Shown piece after piece: positions 59,072-64,000 of a DNA stretch of 64,000 bases. Both the position numbers and the translations under genes were made by a program. Below the pieces are notes generated by a model that did no database searches, was not told where the DNA came from, and worked only from the letters and a program-made list of their open reading frames with translations. The stretch is from Microplitis mediator (lineage: Eukaryota; Arthropoda; Insecta; Hymenoptera; Braconidae): assembly GCF_029852145.1 (NCBI RefSeq), contig NC_079974.1, forward strand, positions 9,747,207 to 9,811,206, written 5' to 3'. Numbering within the stretch: position 1 is the stretch's first letter; each line of letters begins with the position of its first letter.

Positions 59072-60511
59072 ATGATAAAAATTTGTTCAATAAGTACCAT
59101 TGGAGTACAGAACATTACAGATAGTACACTGGAAATAGAGCAGCACGCGTCATTTAAGGAGCTACCTAGACCTAGTATCTCAGGAGCTCATTGTAATCGG
59201 TTTACTCAAAATAAATTGAGTACCAAATTGTTCAATGATTGTGTCGACGAGCATGTAGTTCTCGCGACAACGGAAAATCATACGTCGCCGATCCAATTCA
59301 ATGAGGAAGTTGAGATCGAGCGAAAATTAGAAAATAAACGCGTCGAAACTGTAGATTTGTTGCCAGTTAATAATAAGCTGCTCTATTCACCAGGTGGTCA
59401 TATAGAAGAAAATAATATTAAATCATTGGTCTCGAAACATGATTCACCGCTGTGGATTGTTTCGGAGGTAAACAGTTCACAACAAAAGAAAGTACAGAAA
59501 TTTGAGAATGTCAATAAGTACTTAAATGGATTTGTAACGCTTGCATGCTCCAACATTATAAAATATATGTATTTTATCATATTGTTTTTTAAATACATAT
59601 ATGATCTATTAACTTCGTCGAAGAAAGGCTTACGATTTTGTTTTACTATATTAAACTTTGAAAAGTATAGCTTTAAGAATAAAATTAAAGTTCCTCCGGA
59701 CAAAAATAGTTTTTTGAAGAATAATATTGATTATGTTAATGAAATATATCAGAACTATGGCTTTATTGTGGACCGCAAACATTTAGATTCTATTGATTTA
59801 TTTTTGATATATTTAGCTATTAAGAAAATGAAAGATAATTTAACATTTAATTTTAAATTATGGGATTTTGAGATTATAATATCTCGATTTAGAAAAGGGA
59901 TAGAACTTTTGAGAACTGATCCAATCTGGTTGGTGAGATGTACAACATTGGAGTGGCCTTTGGAGGATACGAAAAATTGTCTATTGGGTGCTGTAGCAGT
60001 ACAACGGAACAGTACCGTGGAAGTATTCGGCAACGAAATTTTCAATCCTGCAGATGATGCTGGGGTAGCTAAACGTTTCATGTGTATAAAAGTCAAATTT
60101 ATACACATTGAGACAAGCATAATTTTCAAGATAATCGACGCCCACTGTTTGTCTACAACAGTAGGGAGGTCTACTTATACTACGAGCAACGAAGTCAAGT
60201 ACGAGGACAAGCTGGGATGCAATTCAGATGACCTACCAAATTTTGGGTTCATCATCCTAGGATTCGTTATTGTCGGATGCCTGAGTACAAGCATTACTTA
60301 TCCAGCCGCACAGTGTGCCTTGTTTGCAGTTACTGTCGTCGTAGTAGTGTATGCAATTACACATAAATTAAAAGATTATCAGCCAACATCAGCAGCCGAA
60401 AAGTTCCGGAAAACAACTACAGAACCAGTACAAGTTATCCAAGGACTCACAGCAGTTAAAAGTTCGAATTCAAATTCCATCAACCAAACCAGATTGGACC
60501 AGTCTCACTAG
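59072..60511 (+). CDS. Second ORF of the LTR element, unknown function, with membrane segments
   Basis: 479 codons from ATG 59072; the same frame is open back to about 58885, in the -1 frame relative to gag. No protease D-[ST]-G, reverse transcriptase [YF]-x-D-D or integrase D,D-35-E motifs are visible. A hydrophobic segment with many aromatic residues lies at about residues 165-182, and two strong membrane-type segments at about 393-440 (F-I-I-L-G-F-V-I-V-G and F-A-V-T-V-V-V-V-V). The C-terminus is hydrophilic. Where pol should be, this may be an envelope-like or captured gene, or a scrambled remnant; I do not recognise it. Its intact length argues for recent constraint. Confidence 0.6.
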   Translation: MIKICSISTIGVQNITDSTLEIEQHASFKELPRPSISGAHCNRFTQNKLSTKLFNDCVDEHVVLATTENHTSPIQFNEEVEIERKLENKRVETVDLLPVNNKLLYSPGGHIEENNIKSLVSKHDSPLWIVSEVNSSQQKKVQKFENVNKYLNGFVTLACSNIIKYMYFIILFFKYIYDLLTSSKKGLRFCFTILNFEKYSFKNKIKVPPDKNSFLKNNIDYVNEIYQNYGFIVDRKHLDSIDLFLIYLAIKKMKDNLTFNFKLWDFEIIISRFRKGIELLRTDPIWLVRCTTLEWPLEDTKNCLLGAVAVQRNSTVEVFGNEIFNPADDAGVAKRFMCIKVKFIHIETSIIFKIIDAHCLSTTVGRSTYTTSNEVKYEDKLGCNSDDLPNFGFIILGFVIVGCLSTSITYPAAQCALFAVTVVVVVYAITHKLKDYQPTSAAEKFRKTTTEPVQVIQGLTAVKSSNSNSINQTRLDQSH

Positions 60512-61079
60512 AACTATCAATAGGCAGAAGCCTAAGACTTAATAAATTATATTAGTAATTTAAGGAAATTGTCTTGAAGACAATAAATTAATCTTAAAAG
60601 ACTTTGTTTACTAAAAATACGTAAAATTATTAAAGATGTTAACTGACTTAAGTCGGGAGGTTGTTACCTCGCATTATTTTGAACTTCTTCAGTAAGTTAC
60701 TTCTAAAGTAACTTATGAATAAATTCGAATCTATATTTAGAATTAATCAATCCATATAACCATTTTGTTATACCGAACGACCAAGTCAGGAGGTAATTAA
60801 ATTATTAGATACTAACGTTTAGTTTCATATTATTAAGTTTATGTAACATTATAAACGTTGTGTCTCAGGTATAGATTTAAATTCAATAGCCTAGAACTTT
60901 TCTTTACAGTATTCAAAATTGATTTTAACTTTTGGTTTATATAGAGTCATTTACACATTCAGCTTTGGTTTATATAGAGTCAGTCTCATAATCAATTTAA
61001 ATTTATATCGAGCCACTTTATTTATAATAGAAGTCGCACCGATTTTATTAAAGCGCCGCGACTTACTTAAGTCGGGAGG
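60512..61079 (+). other. 3' untranslated part with repeated polypurine motifs
   Basis: TTAAGTCGGGAGG occurs at 60648 and 61068, and AAGTCAGGAGG at 60783. Only the last abuts the 3' LTR. TTGGTTTATATAGAGTCA is also repeated (60934, 60966). Confidence 0.6.
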
Positions 61080-62397
61080 TGTTACGTTCTGGCTCTAATT
61101 AAATTTAAATAAAAATTTTGGAAAATTTTTTTTTTGAAGTCTCGAATTATTTATTCGCCACGGTGGGCGAATAAACGGTTCGACACTTCTTAGAATTACA
61201 AATAAATAATAAATTAATAAATCGTTACTTTGTTGGCGATATTATTTTATTCATCACCAACAATGTAACGGAAATCTCTTGCGATAAGAGAGTCGCCGTG
61301 GCTCGCGGATAGTCTAAACAGATGACGATGCATGAGACCCGGGCCACGACGATTCTCTCATAGGAAACCTGAGATGCAACGTTAACACTTTGATGAATGT
61401 ATTGAGTCGAAGAGCAGCTGGATCAGGCAGTTGATCGCGAGATCTCAAAGAGCACGAAACTCTGTACAATTAACTGACTGATTCACCTGTCTCCATCGGT
61501 TTTAAGGAATAAAACCTAAATTTAAACCTTTACATAAATCTTTTATCTAAGAACCTTAAAGGGGCGAGCGCTTACTAGCTGTTCCACCCTTCCTTGCTCA
61601 GAGCGCTAAACAGCAGTTCGGGCTCCTTCATTACCTATCATAAATACCTTTATGCCTCGAGGCCGACGAAGCAGGAGATCAGGACGTGCCGTACAGCTCG
61701 GTCGCGTACTTCAAGTCGTTATCGCGGACCTTACACAAGGTCGACCGAGAATAAGATCTGAAGAAGTCCTTATTGAGCCGGTAACGTTAGTAATACCGCG
61801 AGTGGTTGCCAACGATTCGGTTGAGCCTCCGAGCTCGTGTGTTGCTGAGCCTCTGAGTTCGTGTGTTGCTGAGCCTCTGAGCTCGTGTGTTGCTGAGCCG
61901 TCGAGCTCATGTGTTGAATCATCAGGTTCTGGTGATCTGATCAACCAGTTACAATCACTTGTCCTCGCGGAGGAGTTGAATCCCCAGAGCTCAGTCCGTT
62001 CAACCTCAGACGAGCCACCAAAGGAAAACCCGGCCTTCTGGACCAGCATCAGCGACAATTGGCAGCTGATTCCAGGGGACGTTCCATCCGTCCATCCACC
62101 CAGCGGAAGCATCCCATTCCACGACCCTCGTTACGGGTATTATTCAGAGGCCTATTTCAAGGCCACCGGCAGGGACGAGTACGCACCAGCGGAAGAGAAG
62201 AAACTACGAAAGAAAGGGATTATTTGGGCCGACTTATGGGGCCCATAATCTCCACCATGGTAAGTCGTTAAACTTTTAGAATAAAATATAAGAAGGTCAA
62301 CAGCTGACGCACCTGGGGTCTATCGACACCCTAACGACGTCAACCTGGTTAATTTAAAATTATTCTGTCTAATTAATAGATAAGCCAGAATGTAACA
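61080..62397 (+). repeat. 3' LTR (1318 bp)
   Basis: Same as 54818-56135, so the ATG-donor unit at 62257-62265 now points into the host gene. Confidence 0.95.
61652..62248 (+). CDS. 198-codon ORF inside the 3' LTR
   Basis: The second, identical copy of the LTR ORF. LTRs are copied during reverse transcription, so two intact copies are one observation, not independent support. Confidence 0.45.
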   Translation: MPRGRRSRRSGRAVQLGRVLQVVIADLTQGRPRIRSEEVLIEPVTLVIPRVVANDSVEPPSSCVAEPLSSCVAEPLSSCVAEPSSSCVESSGSGDLINQLQSLVLAEELNPQSSVRSTSDEPPKENPAFWTSISDNWQLIPGDVPSVHPPSGSIPFHDPRYGYYSEAYFKATGRDEYAPAEEKKLRKKGIIWADLWGP

Positions 62398-62675
62398 TAA
62401 GACTAAGTTTTTATCCAACATTGCTAACAAAAAAAAAATTAGTAGATTTTTTAACAGCCCATTGAAAAGCTAACAATATAAACGTACAAATCGCTCGTGA
62501 ATATGCTTATGTGCTTATTGTAAACATGGCAATACGCATTAAAGAAAGGACTAATAATCCAGTAATTATTATCGGATGTGATACTGACTTATTTGTTATA
62601 ATGATTGCCCTTACTCCAGATTATTCAATTTTAGACTTCTGTAAGGTATCTAGTGGCAAAAAACCATACACGTTT
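62398..62675 (+). pseudogene. XPG/PIN-like gene, segment 5 (XPG-I-like part)
   Basis: Continues T-K-F-L-S-N-I-A-N-K-K-K, shifts frame in the A-run near 62435, has TGA at 62462, then reads A-Y-V-L-I-V-N-M-A-I and V-I-I-I-G-C-D-T-D-L-F-V-I. Acidic residues in this D-T-D block are where XPG-I/PIN nucleases bind metal. Ends S-G-K-K-P-Y-T at the TT duplication of the next MITE. Confidence 0.6.
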
Positions 62676-63674
62676 CCCTCGCGGTTTTGCGAATGCCGTA
62701 AAAATGCCGTAAATTTTCGGCATTTCTACACATGCCGTAAATTTACCGTAATAATTTGGTAATAATATGGTTATATTGGCCAGTTTTTTTGCTGTACTTA
62801 TACTGTAGAGTTACCAGATTATTATAGTAAAATTACTATAAAAATGCCGAACTTTTACCAAAAAAATGCCGTAAAAAAACTATAAAAATGCCGAACTTTT
62901 ACCGAAAAAATGCTATATAAATACCGCAATAATGCGATAATTTTATAATAATAAAATCGTATTTTTTTGGTAATTATACCGTAGATATCCTGCAATTTTG
63001 CCAGATTTATCCTGATATAATGAAAAATTGTAAAAAATTTGGTTTTATTTTATATTTGCTTCTGCGGTTAAAATCATCGAAAATGTGCAAAGTGTAAAAT
63101 TTTATATTTTATTCTATTAGTTCACACATTTCTTATTGAAACAAAAGAATGTAAGTGAAAATAAGAATCCGGGAAAATTGAGGTTTTCAATTTTCTTAAG
63201 TTTGTTTGTATAGATATAAATACAATTAGCATCAACTTTCGAATAAGCGATCTGGCATAATGGTTAACAGATCAGGCTTTCAATCATTAGGACTCGGGAT
63301 CGAGCCCACGAGTCGGCGGGTTTTTTTTTCTTTTTTTTTTCATTACAGTTATTGTACATATAACTTTATAATGTTATATATAATTATATATAATTAAATA
63401 AAATTTTATATAATTATATGTAATTTTTGTTCCGGGTAGAACGGTTTAATGCTGCAAAAATGCCGAAAATATGCTGTACAATTACAGTTTTAATGCTGTT
63501 AAAATACCGTATATTTTTTGTTTTATTACCGTAAATATTCTAAATTTATTTCGTAAATTTTTGGTAGTAATGCGGCAAAAAAACTGGCCAAAATAACTTG
63601 AATAATACCATATTTATGCAGTATTTATACCGTATAATTCCGGTAATATTTCGGTATTTCCAAAACCGCGAGGG
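62676..63674. mobile_element. 1-kb palindromic MITE of GCCGTAAAA words (CCCTCGC ends)
   Basis: TIRs CCCTCGCGGTTTTG and CAAAACCGCGAGGG with TT flanks. The arms repeat AATGCCGTAAA/TTTACGGCATT words. It shares the CCCTCGC terminus and 2-bp duplication with 54120-54519. A nested block at about 63165-63440 has CCGGG ends and a tRNA-like core. Removal with one TT restores the host frame. Confidence 0.8.
63245..63320 (+). repeat. tRNA-like SINE core inside the MITE
   Basis: TGGCATAATGGTTAACA (A-box-like), a CTTTCAATC loop and GGGATCGAGCCC (B-box-like) are spaced as in a tRNA and followed by a T-rich run. It resembles 34418-34510 on the other strand. Confidence 0.55.
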
Positions 63675-64000
63675 TTTACTCAACTGCTTCTCACACAAAA
63701 ATGAAATCATTTATTTTATTTGCACATGCGTTCGGTGGATGTGATTGTACAAGTAATTTATTCCGAAAAGGCAAAAAATCTATTTTGAATATACTACAAA
63801 AAGACAAAGCGTTACAAAGTGTATGCCAATGCTTTTATAGCTCTAACAGCTCTAGTGATGTACTTTATGCAGCCGCTGAAAAGGTCATTTTCGGCTTATA
63901 TAAGACAAATAAATCATCGACGGGAACGTCCCTTGAGCAATTAAGATATGTTTTATTTATATCAACAATAGCGCAAGCTAAAATAGAATTATCATTAGCA
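63675..64000 (+). pseudogene. XPG/PIN-like gene, segment 6 (runs off the edge)
   Basis: Reads Y-S-T-A-S-H, then F-A-H-A-F-G-G-C-D-C-T-S (63718-63755), a hallmark of this family just after the nuclease-like part, and L-E-Q-L-R-Y near 63935. Open to the window edge, so the gene continues beyond. Confidence 0.65.

Larger units (their letters stand above)
54818..62397 (+). mobile_element. LTR retrotransposon with 1318-bp LTRs and no pol
   Basis: LTRs 54818-56135 and 61080-62397 have the same length, are identical by eye, and start TGTTACG and end TGTAACA. TAAG is duplicated (54814-54817, 62398-62401). A TTGGTGCTGTGACCAGG primer-site-like run begins one base after the 5' LTR, and CGGGAGG precedes the 3' LTR. 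The interior carries gag and an unassigned second ORF. No reverse transcriptase, RNase H or integrase is present, so mobility would depend on enzymes supplied by a relative. Identical LTRs imply recent movement. Confidence 0.9.

Noticed and set aside
63245..63320. A functional tRNA gene
   Set aside because: A- and B-box-like blocks are present but the acceptor and T stems do not pair fully, and it sits inside a MITE.

Overview
The window looks like an AT-rich insect nuclear genome, possibly hymenopteran. That guess rests on the transposon families and the spliced, intron-bearing genes; no single-copy marker gene fixes the species. There is no bacterial-style gene organisation. Almost everything is mobile DNA, much of it nested, and most coding sequence is broken by stops, frameshifts or insertions.

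Layout. 1-4058: an R4/Dong-like LINE sits against the poly-Asn triplet tract of an older Ty3/gypsy-type gag (minus strand), followed by that element's leader, primer-binding site and LTR. 4061-8945: a foldback element with ~850-bp inverted arms and ~151-bp subrepeats. 8946-13932: a second gypsy-type gag with an inserted palindromic MITE, a tRNA-Lys-like primer site and an LTR. 14673-17809: a hAT-type transposase pseudogene split by a probable solo LTR. 17820-18415 and 23700-24711: Gln/Asp-rich 12-bp periodic repeats. 18601-22286: a spliced BEN-domain-like gene disrupted by an R1-clade LINE at its (ACT)n tract. 22441-23644: hairpin MITE. 25711-26140: C-terminus of a tyrosine recombinase. 26943-30882: THAP and SAP-like remnants between shared flanking motifs. 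33779-38114: a 4.3-kb palindromic element with a ~93-bp satellite and nested repeats. 39221-41115: another long-TIR element.

41755-64000 is the most informative part. One large gene of an uncharacterised, multi-copy metazoan family carries motifs resembling XPG/FEN1-like (PIN-fold) nucleases. It is interrupted by five independent insertions whose removal rejoins the host sequence: a TTAA-flanked DNA transposon (43363-48017), a BEL/Pao element with identical LTRs (48360-53871), a small palindromic MITE (54120-54519), an LTR element with 1318-bp LTRs (54818-62397) and a second MITE of the same kind (62676-63674). The TTAA element encodes a spliced protein combining a Mutator-like transposase domain with a C-terminal DEDDh exonuclease. 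The 1318-bp-LTR element has gag and a second long ORF with no recognisable pol, plus a 198-codon ORF inside each LTR.

The host genes do not form a pathway. The links are between elements: microsatellite-targeted LINEs, non-autonomous elements that would need partners in trans, and a stack of insertions that can be ordered by age.
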